Assembly: GCF_002127325.2 (NCBI RefSeq)
Contig: NC_035441.2
Location: 156,145,122 to 156,209,121, forward strand
DNA: 64,000 nt
From: Helianthus annuus
Lineage: Eukaryota; Streptophyta; Magnoliopsida; Asterales; Asteraceae
Direction of reading: 5' to 3'
Part shown: piece by piece, positions 1 to 11,300 of the stretch
Numbering within the stretch: the stretch's first letter is position 1
How the letters are laid out: every line of letters begins with the position of its first letter
Position numbers and translations under genes: made by a program
Notes under the pieces: generated by a model
What the model was told of the DNA's origin: nothing
The model's database searches: none
What the model saw: the letters and a program-made list of their open reading frames with translations, nothing else

Positions 1-418
1 AATCGTGAGAATCCCTCACCAATAGTATATACATGTATGGGAAGCCCCCCGCTAGATGAACTTACGCATTACTGTTATGAACTTACTTTCTGTGAACTCG
101 CTCAACTAGTTTGTTGATTATTTGCTGCATGCCTTGCAGGACCTTAGGTACTTTATGGAGCTTGCACAAGGAGGAGCGGGTCGTTGTGGACAAGGATTTA
201 TGAATGCTTACTAAACACTTATGATATTTCATACGTTAACATTTATGTTTGGGTTTTACTTAAATGCTTCCGCTACATATACAATGTTTGGTTTTGAACA
301 TCAATTATGTCTATGGTTATTATTGTACACTATGTTTGATATAATTGGTGGCTTGATCCTGGTCATGTCACGCTCCCAAGCGGTGGAACTCCGCGTGTGG
401 GATTTTGGGGGTGTGACA
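1..418 (+). repeat. Left LTR of element A, 3' part only
   Basis: This segment matches 7443-7860 base for base by eye and ends in TGTGACA. Position 1 corresponds to LTR position 1906 of about 2323. It includes a splice-acceptor-like ccttgcag ending at 139. Confidence 0.95.
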
Positions 419-421
419 GAT

Positions 422-434
422 TGGTATCAGAGCC
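422..434 (+). other. Primer-binding site of element A
   Basis: TGGTATCAGAGCC begins three bases after the LTR end. It matches the complement of the plant initiator tRNA-Met 3' end, the usual minus-strand primer of Ty3/gypsy elements. Confidence 0.9.
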
Positions 435-733
435 ATTGGTTATAGAGAACTTGGTTTTAATATGGGAAAACGTTTTTATTAAAACCAGACTATAACCAGA
501 ACAGTGCTCTCAACGATCCACAACGACGCTTCGCTCCACGTGCAAGACTCGACATCCTAGGTAATAAGGTTTATGTTTATTGCCTGTTTGCTAGAACTGC
601 TTAGAATTTTGCTCGCATTACGTTTAGATACACATGATACTATAGCATGAGAAATCCCTACGTGCTTACACTTTTCTGTCATCGCCCTACTCGTGAACCA
701 CTCTCATTTACGTTACTTTTTACTTTGAAGATC

Positions 734-1849
734 ATGTCTGGAAGAATTAACATGACACAAGCCCAGCTAGAGGCTCTCGTTCAAGCTCAAGTTGCTGCGG
801 CACTTGCAGCTGCTCAAGCAGGTAGTATATCCTGTAGTTATAACTTGCGCTAGGATCTTTAGATCCTACATTCCTAAACTAGCCCTTGTATTTAAACTTT
901 GCCCTATTCGTACACCATAGGTCAACCAGCGCAGCAAGTTTGCACCTTTAAGAACTTCATGGACTGTCGTCCAAGTACCTTCAGCGGCACAGAGGGGGCA
1001 GTGGGACTCCTCCACTGGTTTGAAAAGCTAGAGTCAGTATTCGAAATGTGCGAGTGCCCTGAGGCTCGCAAGGTTAAGTATGCAACTGGCACCTTAGAAG
1101 GAATCGCGCTAACCTGGTGGAACGCGCAGGTGCAAATTCTGGGGTTGGCAGCTGCTAACGCCACACCATGGAACGATTTCAAGGAACTCATCAAGCGTGA
1201 GTATTGTACCCGTGAAGATATTCACAAGTTGGAAGACGAGCTGTACAATCTGAAAATGGTTGGGTCAGAGATCGAAGCGTATACTAAACGGTCGAACGAG
1301 CTGGTCGTGCTGTGTCTAACCATGGTAGACCCTCCATACAAGCGCATTGAGATGTATCTCAAGGGATTGGCGCCAGAAATCCAGAGCCATGTCACATCGG
1401 CTAATCTCGACAACATCCAGGATATTCAGCGTCTCGCTCATCGCATCACCGACCAGGCAATGGATCAGAATAAACTGCCTAAGCGTGTCAACGCTACTGC
1501 TACAGTTACTTCTTCAGCTACTCCTGCTACTACTAGCGACAGCAAAAGAAAGTGGGATGGAGATTCTAGTAAAGGTTCAGCATCCGTTCAGTCTCAAGCT
1601 CAGCAACAGAAGACTGACCACTACCAGAGTCCCAGTCAGCAATCCTCTGGTGGTCATAGACGAGGAAGATATCAGGGATTTCACCCCAAGTGTCACAATT
1701 GCAACAGGCACCATAGCGGCCCATGCAACAAGGGTCGTTGCCAAAGGTGTCTCAAGATGGGGCACGAGGCTAAAGACCGTAGGAGCCCTCGTCCTGCAAA
1801 CCAGAACCAGCAACCGCAACAACCAGCTCCACAGAACCCACAGCATTAA
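734..1849 (+). pseudogene. gag: Gag of element A, with a candidate 99-bp intron and a stop before pol
   Basis: This is the capsid/nucleocapsid precursor that forms the retrotransposon particle. I take the start at 734 (MSGRINMTQ), where an alanine/glutamine-rich N-terminus leads into a GT-AG gap (822-920). Removing the gap joins ..AAQAG to QPAQQVCTF in frame. The capsid region carries the typical WWN, W-DF and Y-KGL-P motifs. A first zinc knuckle near 1690-1790 lacks its last cysteine (arginine instead); a second ([14 protein letters not shown], about 1877-1918) lies beyond the TAA at 1847-1849. That TAA sits in a run of CAG/CAA codons and is most simply a CAA-to-TAA change. Without it gag and pol form one continuous frame to 5461. 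Confidence 0.85.
822..920 (+). other. Candidate GT-AG intron in gag of element A
   Basis: The 99-bp segment starts with GTAGTAT and ends with CATAG. It contains stop codons, has a length divisible by three, and its removal yields an uninterrupted gag N-terminus. It could be a real intron or a later insertion that resembles one. Confidence 0.5.
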
Positions 1850-4800
1850 CAGCAGCCACAGCGTGGAAACCGGGGATGTTTCCAGTGTGGGGCTGAAGGT
1901 CATTTCAAACGTGATTGTCCTCAGTTGAACCAGAACCGCAACAACAACCAGGGCAACGGGAATAACCACAACGGGGGAAACAACAATGGCAACGAGGCTA
2001 GGGGACGCGCTTTTGTGCTAGGTCGAGGTGACGCAGTGAACGATCCCAACGTAGTTATGGGTAAGTTTCTCCTCGACAATATTTACGTTACTGTTTTATT
2101 TGATTCGGGTGCGGATACAAGCTATATGTCTGTGAAAATGTGTCAATTGCTACAACGTGCACCAACACTTTTACCCACCAAACATGTAGTAGAGTTAGCT
2201 AACGGTAAAAGTCTAGAAGCCACGCACGTAGTTCAGGGTTGTAATCTTATCCTAGCTGGTCAAGCTTTCTCTATCGACCTCATTCCCATAGTTTTGGGTA
2301 GTTTCGACGTTGTGATTGGGATGGATTGGTTATCCCAGCATCAGGCAGAGATCTTATGCAGCAAGAAGATAATTCGTATTCCACGTTCTGGTCAAGAACC
2401 TCTCGAAGTCCAAGGCGACAAGAGTGGTGCTGTGGTTGGCATCATCTCTTTCTTGAAGGCTCAGAAGTGCCTGCGGAAGGGTCACACCGCAATCTTGGCA
2501 CTCGTTACAGACGCATCAGCAAAGGAAAAGAAATTGGAGGATATTCCAATTGTACGCGACTACCTTCAGGTGTTTCCTGAAGACTTACCTGGGTTACCGC
2601 CTCATCGTCAGGTCGAATTTCAAATCGAGCTCGCTCCAGGAGCAGCACCCATAGCTCGCGCACCATATCGTCTAGCTCCATCAGAACTGGAGGAATTGTC
2701 AAAGCAGCTACAAGAGCTCTTGGAAAAGGGCTTCATTCGTCCAAGCTCTTCGCCTTGGGGAGCTCCAGTACTGTTCGTGAAAAAGAAGGACGGTACGTTC
2801 AGAATGTGCATCGACTACCGTGAACTCAACAAGGTGACGGTGAAGAACCGTTATCCCCTTCCGCGCATCGACGACTTGTTCGACCAGTTGCAAGGGTCGT
2901 GTTACTATTCGAAGATAGACGTGAGGTCTGGGTATCATCAGCTGAGAGTCCGGGATGAGGACGTCTCCAAGACTGCATTCAGAACTCGCTACGACCACTA
3001 CGAGTTTCTTGTCATGCCGTTCGGGTTGACGAACACGCCTGCCGTATTTATGGACCTTATGAACAGGGTGTGCAAACCCTATCTTGACAAATTCGTCATT
3101 GTTTTCATCGACGACATTCTGATCTACTCCAAGAGTCAGGAGGAACACGAGCAGCATCTTCGCCTTATTTTGGAACTCCTTCGGAAGGAACAGCTATACG
3201 CTAAGTTTTCGAAATGCGACTTCTGGCTTCGTGAAGTCCATTTCTTAGGCCACGTAGTAAACAAGGATGGGATCCATGTCGATCCATCCAAGGTAGACTC
3301 GATCAGAAACTGGCCTGCACCACGAACGCCAACGGAAATACGCCAATTCTTGGGTTTGGCGGGTTACTACAGACGGTTTATCAAGGATTTCTCAAAGATT
3401 GCTCAGCCGCTTACGTTACTGACACAGAAGGGTGTTACCTATCGCTGGGGAGATGCCCAGGAGACTGCTTTTCAGCACCTAAAGGATAGGCTTTGCAGTG
3501 CACCTATCCTCTCCCTGCCAGAGGGCACAGACGACTTCGTGGTTTATTGTGATGCATCCATTCGGGGACTTGGATGTGTGTTAATGCAGCGCGACAAGGT
3601 TATTGCTTACGCTTCACGCCAACTTAAGATTCGTGAACGGAACTACACGACGCACGATTTAGAGCTGGGAGCTGTTGTTTTCGCGCTTAAGATATGGCGA
3701 CACTACCTGTACGGTACCAGGTGCACGATTTACACCGATCACAGGAGTCTCGAGCATATTCTTAAGGAGAAGGATTTGAACATGCGTCAACGACGATGGG
3801 TCGAACTACTGAACGATTACGAATGCGCTATCAAGTACCATCCAGGCAAAGCCAATGTTGTGGCTGACGCCCTCAGTCGGAAAGACACTTTACCTCGGCG
3901 CGTGCGAGCGCTACAGCTTACGATTCAGTCTAGCCTCCCTACACAGATACGAAATGCTCAGGTAGAAGCATTGAAACCAGAAAACGTTAAGGCTGAAGCC
4001 TTACGCGGCTCACGACAGCAAATGGAACTAAAGGAAGACGGCGCCTACTATGTAACGGGGCGAATTTGGGTCCCACTTTATGGCGGTCTACGCGAACTTG
4101 TAATGGATGAAGCTCACAAGTCTCGCTACTCGGTACATCCAGGGTCGGACAAAATGTACCACGACATCAGCACTACTTATTGGTGGCCTAGCATGAAGGC
4201 CCACATCGCTACGTACGTTGGAAAATGCTTGACATGTGCGAGAGTCAAGGTTGAATACCAGAAACCAGCGGGCCTACTTCAGCAGCCTAAGATACCTCAA
4301 TGGAAATGGGAAGAAATTTCCATGGATTTTGTTACAGGCCTACCTAGATCCCAGTGTGGGAATGATACCATATGGGTGATCGTGGACCGACTCACCAAGT
4401 CTGCACACTTCCTACCTATAAAGGAAGCGGATAAGTTCTCCACTCTCGCAGACATCTACCTTAAAGAAGTTGTTTCGAGGCACGGGGTGCCCACATCTAT
4501 CATTTCAGATCGCGATGCACGATTCACGTCAGAGCTATGGCAAGCAATGCACAAATCTTTCGGCTCACGATTAGACATGAGCACAGCATATCATCCTCAG
4601 ACGGATGGGCAGTCTGAGCGAACGATCCAAACTCTAGAAGACATGCTTCGGGCATGCGTCATCGATTTCGGCAACGGCTGGGAAAAGCATCTCCCTTTGG
4701 TGGAGTTCTCGTATAATAATAGTTATCACACCAGCATTCAAGCCGCTCCATTTGAGGCATTGTACGGGCGTAAGTGCCGGTCACCTCTCTGTTGGGCAGA

Positions 4801-5461
4801 GGTGGGGGATAGTCAGATCACGGGTCCAGAGATTGTAGTGGACGCCACAGAAAAGATAGCACAGATACGACAACGCATGGCGGCAGCACGCGACCGTCAG
4901 AAAGCCTACGCGGACAAGCGTAGAAAGCCTTTGGAATTTCAGGTCGGGGACCGGGTATTATTGAAAGTCTCACCCTGGAAGGGTGTGGTACGCTTTGGCA
5001 AACGGGGCAAACTGAATCCGCGATACGTCGGACCATTCGAAATCATAGAAAAGATTGGCAAGGTAGCCTATAGATTGAACCTACCAGCTGAACTCGGGGC
5101 AGTTCACAATGTCTTTCATGTGTCAAACCTAAAGAAGTGCCTATCTGATGAAAACCTCATCATTCCTTTCAAAGAACTCACTATCGACGAGCGGTTGCAG
5201 TTCGTCGAGGAACCTGTTGAAATCACGGACCGGGATGTGAAGGTCCTCAAAAACAAGAGAATCCCTCTTGTTCGAGTACGTTGGAACTCCAAACGTGGCC
5301 CAGAGTACACCTGGGAACGCGAAGACAGGATGACAGAAAAGTACCCCCAGTTATTCGAAACCAATGCAACCACTACTGAGGCTGAAGCTACTACTTCGGA
5401 ATTTCGGGACGAAATTCCAGATCAACGGGGGGAGGATGTGACACCCCAGGAAAATCAGTGA
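1850..5461 (+). CDS. pol: Pol polyprotein of element A (protease, RT, RNase H, integrase, chromodomain-like tail)
   Basis: The first methionine is at 1925 (1178 residues), but the frame is open from the gag stop at 1849, so gag-pol was probably one protein. Counting from 1925: aspartic protease VLFDSGAD with D60; reverse transcriptase with [21 protein letters not shown] and the FIDD catalytic box (D396, D397); RNase H starting at YCDAS (D543); integrase HHCC finger (H..H..C-LTC), then D801, D862 and E898 with the canonical D-35-E spacing. The C-terminus (about 1105-1145) has the [14 protein letters not shown] pattern of a chromodomain, which in chromoviruses directs integration to chromatin. 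No frameshift or stop is visible in the frame, so the enzymes may be functional. Confidence 0.95.
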   Translation, partial: QQPQRGNRGCFQCGAEGHFKRDCPQLNQNRNNNQGNGNNHNGGNNNGNEARGRAFVLGRGDAVNDPNVVMGKFLLDNIYVTVLFDSGADTSYMSVKMCQLLQRAPTLLPTKHVVELANGKSLEATHVVQGCNLILAGQAFSIDLIPIVLGSFDVVIGMDWLSQHQAEILCSKKIIRIPRSGQEPLEVQGDKSGAVVGIISFLKAQKCLRKGHTAILALVTDASAKEKKLEDIPIVRDYLQVFPEDLPGLPPHRQVEFQIELAPGAAPIARAPYRLAPSELEELSKQLQELLEKGFIRPSSSPWGAPVLFVKKKDGTFRMCIDYRELNKVTVKNRYPLPRIDDLFDQLQGSCYYSKIDVRSGYHQLRVRDEDVSKTAFRTRYDHYEFLVMPFGLTNTPAVFMDLMNRVCKPYLDKFVIVFIDDILIYSKSQEEHEQHLRLILELLRKEQLYAKFSKCDFWLREVHFLGHVVNKDGIHVDPSKVDSIRNWPAPRTPTEIRQFLGLAGYYRRFIKDFSKIAQPLTLLTQKGVTYRWGDAQETAFQHLKDRLCSAPILSLPEGTDDFVVYCDASIRGLGCVLMQRDKVIAYASRQLKIRERNYTTHDLELGAVVFALKIWRHYLYGTRCTIYTDHRSLEHILKEKDLNMRQRRWVELLNDYECAIKYHPGKANVVADALSRKDTLPRRVRALQLTIQSSLPTQIRNAQVEALKPENVKAEALRGSRQQMELKEDGAYYVTGRIWVPLYGGLRELVMDEAHKSRYSVHPGSDKMYHDISTTYWWPSMKAHIATYVGKCLTCARVKVEYQKPAGLLQQPKIPQWKWEEISMDFVTGLPRSQCGNDTIWVIVDRLTKSAHFLPIKEADKFSTLADIYLKEVVSRHGVPTSIISDRDARFTSELWQAMHKSFGSRLDMSTAYHPQTDGQSERTIQTLEDMLRACVIDFGNGWEKHLPLVEFSYNNSYHTSIQAAPFEALYGRKCRSPLCWAEVGDSQITGPEIVVDATEKIAQIRQRMAAARDRQKAYADKRRKPLEFQVGDRVLLKVSPWKGVVRFGKRGKLNPRYVGPFEIIEKIGKVAYRLNLPAELGAVHNVFHVSNLKKCLSDENLIIPFKELTIDERLQFVEEPVEITDRDVKVLKNKRIPLVRVRWNSKRGPEYTWEREDRMTEKYPQLFETNATTTEAEATTSEFRDEIPDQRGEDVTPQENQ
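5427..5440 (+). other. Strong polypurine tract followed by TGTG, first copy of the LTR-junction motif
   Basis: A GGGGGGAGGA run directly precedes TGTGACACCCC at 5437 and follows the widely seen TTCGGGACGAAATTCC motif. A second, weaker version of the whole junction lies about 100 bp downstream (5507-5544). The pol stop codon (5459) is between the two. Confidence 0.6.
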
Positions 5462-5704
5462 ACAATACAGTTTACCTAGCTTCCTCAGTGAGTGCATACC
5501 AAATTTTGGGACGAAATTTCCAATTAGTTGGGGATAATGTGACAACTCGAACTTTAGACCTATTTTTGTGTAACGTTCATGAACATGACACGACTACATG
5601 AACTTGATTGACTAAGCGAATATTTATTGAATGTTATGTGACATGTGTGTTTTAATGAATGTTTCGTTATTGAGTGCATGATGTAACGAATGTATGTATG
5701 TATT

Positions 5705-6866
5705 AACCCGATCGCACAACATCACACATCCACTCGACCGCACAAGGCCATTGGGCCATATCACTTGTAAACGGACTCAAGGGCAGCCCGAGCTAAGGGG
5801 CCGGCCCATCCCTTGTATACGTTCAAACACCTTTAGGGACTTGGTTTTTCCTCATTGTTACAATCCTCACAAGAACACACACACAACCCTAGACTCTTTC
5901 TCTCTCTCTCGTTTGCTTGGAATCCGACGGCAAGAGCATCCACTACTCGGATCACCTTGCTTCCACTCATAATCCGGTTAGTGTTTGTATTGTTTGTTAT
6001 TGTTGATTACATGATCTCATACTTAGACTAGAACGATTAGGGATGTTGATTTGATGAAAATATGATCTATGTGTTGATGGCTTGCAAGTAATCAGTTGAA
6101 TATAAGTTGTTAAATGTTGTTCAGATCATGGTAAATCGCATGCTTGTTAATCGGTTGTGTGGTTGCATTAATCGGCTAGTGCATGATAAGAATCGGATGG
6201 GCTGTTGTTGATGATTCGGGATCTAGAACACGAAATTTAACTATATGTTCAAACGTTTGAATGTCGTGCATGTTGATGGGATTAGGGTTCATAAGAGTTC
6301 TTGATGAAATTTCTATGTTTGATCTATAGTTGGTTAACCGAATTGTAGGGATTATGTTAATTGATAGAAGGTTAAACTTGGTAATTGATTTACTATTGTA
6401 ACTGATTGCTTGATTTATGGAAGTTGTTAATCAATCGCACAACTAGGCCGAATCACACAAGCCACTCGCACAAACTGGTCCGATCACACAAGCTGAACCA
6501 GTCGCACAAGGCTGTATGTTGGGCCGGACAGCCCAAGACGCCTATCGCACAAGCTGTATTGGCCGAACTACCTTGGATCGCACAACCCAGCTGAATCGTA
6601 CAAGATCAGCTGGATCGCACAACGTCATTTCGTGTTATTTTGGGCCGTAGGTTATAATTGGGCTGGGCATTATTGTTGGACTAATTTAATCCGGTCGCAC
6701 AACATGAACTGGATCGCACAATTTGTATGATAAATGATTGGGCCGTGAATGTTCAAACTGTTTATGTGTATGATGGGTCGGGTATAGATTGGGCTTAGTT
6801 ATGTAATCGCACAAGATGGTTGGGCTCGCACAAGCTCTTTGGCCCAACCATCCGAGTCGCACAAGT
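5705..6866 (+). repeat. Dispersed TCGCACAA word cluster in LTR A
   Basis: The octamer TCGCACAA, with variants such as CCGCACAA, occurs at least fifteen times. A small group lies at 5705-5750, just upstream of the inferred promoter, and a dense group at 6430-6866. Spacing is irregular, so this is not a simple tandem array. Confidence 0.85.
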
Positions 6867-7136
6867 GGTATATTTAATGTGTTGACTGTTTACGTACATA
6901 CGTGTTTGCCATGATATATACGTGCAATATTTGAACCGAACCTGACTTGTGTGGTAACCCTGTTACGACGTGGTTGACCACCCTTAGTTCAAGAGTCTTT
7001 TATTTGTGTATCTGCCGAGCAAACCAAGGTGAGTTCACACAGCCAAGGCATGGGATTCCCGGGTTGGGAATTGGGTTGGAAATGTTGACATGGAATGATT
7101 ACTCGTACTTACGCATTCGCTAGACTATAGACCATC

Positions 7137-7400
7137 GTCCTCAGGATAGTCAGGACACGTTACGTAAATCCTGCGTAACCCAGTAATTGCCATTTGTCTC
7201 CCGGGTCGGGAGGACACGTTACGTAAATCCTGCGTAACCCAATACCCTCTACTGTCTTCCGGATCGGAAGGACACGCTGCGTAAATCCTGCGTAGCCCCC
7301 ACGCGTACCACTGTCCTCGGGGAAGGGCACGTCACGTAAAGCCTACGTGACCCAGTACGTATTCCTGTTCTCGGTTTAAGAAGAACACATGGTTGCATTA
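7137..7400 (+). repeat. Tandem array of ~58-bp units, each with two hairpins, in LTR A
   Basis: Units begin near 7137, 7196, 7254, 7313 and 7369. The first stem of each unit is GTCCT/AGGAC, CTCCC/GGGAG, CTTCC/GGAAG, a weak one, and GTTCT/AGAAC. The second stem is GTTACG/CGTAAC (twice), GCTGCG/CGTAGC and GTCACG/CGTGAC around a 9-nt loop, and is missing in the last unit. Differences between units occur on both sides of the stems, so pairing is kept. The matching part of the left LTR is outside the window. Confidence 0.9.
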
Positions 7401-7864
7401 GTCTAGTAAGTACCATAATGGGAATCCCCCATTGTTAAGGATAATCGTGAGAATCCCTCACCAATAGTATATACATGTATGGGAAGCCCCCCGCTAGATG
7501 AACTTACGCATTACTGTTATGAACTTACTTTCTGTGAACTCGCTCAACTAGTTTGTTGATTATTTGCTGCATGCCTTGCAGGACCTTAGGTACTTTATGG
7601 AGCTTGCACAAGGAGGAGCGGGTCGTTGTGGACAAGGATTTATGAATGCTTACTAAACACTTATGATATTTCATACGTTAACATTTATGTTTGGGTTTTA
7701 CTTAAATGCTTCCGCTACATATACAATGTTTGGTTTTGAACATCAATTATGTCTATGGTTATTATTGTACACTATGTTTGATATAATTGGTGGCTTGATC
7801 CTGGTCATGTCACGCTCCCAAGCGGTGGAACTCCGCGTGTGGGATTTTGGGGGTGTGACAGCTT

Positions 7865-8364
7865 GTGCCATATCTAGTCACTCCTGAGCCCAAACGCATT
7901 GCGCGTTTCATTGGTGGTTTGGCCCCTGAAGTTAAGGAGAATGTTAAGGCCTCTAAGCCAGCCACTTATAGATCTGATGTGGATCTATCATTGTCCCTCA
8001 CTTTGGGTGTGGTGAGGAGTAAGGCAAAGAAGGCTACTGATGAAGGGAAAAGGAAAAGAGAGAATGACCAGTCTCCTCAATCGAACAAAAAGGGTAAGGG
8101 GAACTCTGGTTCCAAAAGGGGCAGTCGAATGATAAGCCCAGGTGCAAGACATGTCATAAGAGGCACTTTGGAAAGTGCAACCAGGACCCACAGGCCAAAC
8201 CATGTGGGATTTGTAAAAAGAAAGGGCACAAGTCTGTTGAGTGCCGAAATATTAAGGATGCAACCTGCTATGGTTGCAATGAAAAAGGGCACATCAAAAC
8301 CAATTACCCCAAGAATGCAAAGAAGCCCGAGGAGGCAAAGAAAACAAATGCAAGAGTTTTCCAG
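7865..8364 (+). pseudogene. gag: Gag fragment of element B, broken
   Basis: From 7865 the frame reads the capsid C-terminal part (PKRIARFIGGLAPEV, then a lysine-rich linker). The nucleocapsid knuckles (CKTCHKRHFGKC, CGICKKKGHKSVEC, CYGCNEKGH) begin at 8143 in the next frame, so a frameshift lies at about 8090-8140. The last knuckle ends in tyrosine instead of cysteine. The 5' part of gag was separated by the insertion of element A at 7860/7861. Confidence 0.85.
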
Positions 8365-11300
8365 ATGCAAGCAAGGGAAGCGGTGAACGACGAGAACGTC
8401 ATAACAGGTACCTTCCTCATCAATAATAACTATGCTAGAGTCTTATTTGATTCCGGTGCTGATAAGTCTTTTGTAGACCATAAGTTCTGTAAGATATTAA
8501 ATTTGCCTATTAAGACTATAGACATAAAATATGAGGTAGAGCTTGTCGATGGTACCTTAGAAACAGCTTCAACTTTTCTTGATGGATGTTCTATATCCAT
8601 TAAGAATCATTCTATCCCGCTCTCCCTCTTGCCAATGAAATTGGCTGGTTTTGATATAATTTTAGGTATGGATTGGTTGTTGCATAACCAAGCCCAAATT
8701 GCCTGTGATAAAAAGCTAGTTATTATCAAAACCCCTTCTAGTGAATCAGTCACTATTCAAGGAGATACATAATATGGATTGCCTAGCAATGTGTCTATTC
8801 TTAAAGTGTCTCGGTATCTGAAGAGTGGATGTGTCATTTACATGGCACAAGTGACTGTGAATGATCCAAAGCCGAAGATTGAAGACATTCCAATCATCTC
8901 AGAGTATCTACATGTTTTTCCTGATGAATTACCTGGATTACCTCCTGAGAGGTAAGTAGAGTTCAGGATAGACATTCTTCCAGGATCTGCACCTATTGCA
9001 CGAGCTCCTTATCGTTTAGCACCTACAGAAATGGAAGAGCTCAGAACTCAATTGGATGACTTATTGGATAAAGGTTTCATTCAACCCAGCTCTTCGCCTT
9101 GGGGAGCTCCAATTTTATTTGTGAAAAAGAAAGACGAGTCAATGCGCTTATGCATTGATTACCGTGAACTGAATAAGGTAACGATCAAGAATCCTTATCC
9201 TTTACCCAGGATCAATGATTTATTTGATCAGCTTCAAGGGGCGAGTTATTTCTCAAAGATTGATTTGAGATCTGGGTATCATCAACTTAAAGTGAGAACT
9301 AAAGATGTATCGAAGACAGCATTCAGAACGAGGTATGGACATTTTGAGTTCTTAGTGATGCCTTTTGGGCTCACTAATGCGCCTGCAGCATTCATGGACC
9401 TCATGAATAGAGTCTGCAAACCATACCTAGATAAGTTTGTCATTATCTTTATAGACGACATACTTATTTACTCTCGTAGTCAAGTTGAGCACGAAAAGCA
9501 CCTTCGGTGTATCTTAGGATTGCTTCGGCAGGAGAAATTGTATGCTAAATTCTCCAAATGCGAGTTCTGGCTTCGCGAAGTCCAATTTCTTGGACACATT
9601 GTTAGTGAGCGTGGTATCCAAGTTGATCCCGCCAAGATAGAAGCCATTATGAATTGGGAAGCACCAAAGATACCTATAGAAATACGCAGCTTTCTGGGTT
9701 TAGCTGGATATTATAGAAGATTCATTGAGAACTTCTCAAGAATAGCTGCACCATTAAATTCCCTGACCCGTAAGAATGTGAAATTTGACTGGGGTCCAAA
9801 GCAACAGGAATCCTTTGAGATTCTAAAGCAAAGATTGAGCAATGCTCCGGTATTATCTTTACCAGAAGGAGTAGAAGAGTTTGTTGTATACTATGATGCT
9901 TCACACACCGGCATGGGGTGTGTACTTATGCAGCGAGGCAAGGTGATCGCCTATGCATCACGACAACTAAAAGTGCATGAAAAGAATTACACCACCCATG
10001 ATTTAGAGTTGGGTGCTGTTGTATTCGCACTAAAGTTGTGGAGACATTATTTCTATGGAACAAAATGTGCGATTTACTCGGATCACAAAAGTCTCTAACA
10101 CCTGTTCAATCAGAAAGAGCTCAATATGAGACAACGCCGTTGGATGGAAACTCTGAATGACTATGATTGCGAGATTCACTACCATCCAGGTAAAGAAAAC
10201 GTGGTCGCTGATGCTCTGAGCCGAAAGGAAAGAGTTAAACCAATCAGGATCAATGCTAAGAGCATTAAGTTGAAGAATAGTCCGAATGAAAGACTATTAG
10301 CTGCACAGAAAGATGCTATTTTGGAAGTTAACCTTCCAAATGAAAAGTTAGGTGTAACTGCTGAAAAGTTAGCACCTGGGAAGGATGGAATCCTCAGAAT
10401 GAATGGAAGAATTTGGGTTCCTATTCAAGGAGGACTTCGAGATGTAATCCTCCAGGAAGCCCATAACTCCAAGTACTCAGTTCACCTTGGAGGTGACAAA
10501 ATGTACCAAGATTTGAAGGTTAATTATTGGTGGATAGGTTTGAAGAAATCTATTGCCACACATGTAGCTAAGTGCCTGACATGTGCTCAGATTAAAGCTG
10601 AACATCAAAAGACATCAGGTCTTCTACAACAGCCCGAACTCCCCACATGGAAGTGGGAAATGGTAACTATGGATTTTATAACCAAGTTACCTAAAACAAG
10701 GCATGGAAATGATACCATATGGGTAATAGTTGATAGGCTGACAAAGTCAGCATATTTCTTGCCCATCAAGAAGACTCATAGCTCCGACAAATTAGCCCAG
10801 TTGTATGTAGACAAGATTGTAGCTCTTCATGGTGTACCGGTGTCTATTATCTCGGATAGAGATACTAGATACACCTCTCATTTTTGGAAAAGTTTCCAAC
10901 AATCTTTGGGCACGCGTTTAAATTTTAGTACTGCTTACCACCCTCAGACTGATGGACAGAGTGAGCGTATAATTCAAACTTTGGAAGACATGCTTCGTGC
11001 ATGTGTTATTGATTTAGGTGGTAGTTGGGATGACCACCTGCCATTGATCGAGTTCTCCTACAACAATAGCTACCATACAAGCATTCAGGCTGTGCCTTTT
11101 GAGGCATTATATGGTAGGAAATGCAGAACGCCTGTCTGTTGGGCAGAAGTAGGAGAAGCTCAGTTATCAGGACCTGATATAGTCCTTGAAACAACGGACA
11201 AAGATTGTCCAAATTCGTGATCGCCTGAAAGCTGCCAGGGATAGGCAGAAAAGTTATGCTGATAAGAGGCGAAAACCTCTAAAGTTTGAGGTAGGCGATA

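Larger units (their letters stand above)
1..7860 (+). mobile_element. Element A: Ty3/gypsy (Tekay-like chromovirus) LTR retrotransposon, left end cut by the window
   Basis: The order is partial left LTR (1-418), tRNA-iMet-type primer site, gag, pol (protease, RT, RNase H, integrase, chromodomain-like tail), purine tract and right LTR (5538-7860). This pol order defines Ty3/gypsy, and the integrase tail suggests the Tekay/Del chromovirus clade. Bases 1-418 match 7443-7860 without a visible difference, so the insertion is recent. The right LTR stops inside the gag of element B, so A is nested in B. The left flank, and therefore the target duplication, lies outside the window. One in-frame stop (1847-1849) interrupts gag-pol. 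Confidence 0.95.
5538..7860 (+). repeat. Right LTR of element A (about 2.3 kb)
   Basis: I place the start at TGTGACAACTCG (5538) because the other LTRs here begin TGTAACAACCCG; an alternative start is 5437. It ends TGTGACA at 7860. Inside are many TCGCACAA words (5705-6860), a CT-rich leader (about 5890-5915), a donor-like GTTAGT at 5977, a ~58-bp hairpin array (7137-7400) and an acceptor-like ccttgcag ending at 7581. I see no clear TATA box; the region around 5810-5850 is the likely promoter by analogy. Confidence 0.9.

Noticed and set aside
422..434. tRNA gene fragment
   Set aside because: It is the primer-binding site complementary to a tRNA end, directly after the LTR, with no tRNA body.
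7137..7400. CRISPR-like array
   Set aside because: Units are diverged along their whole length with no constant repeat and variable spacer, and the context is a plant LTR.
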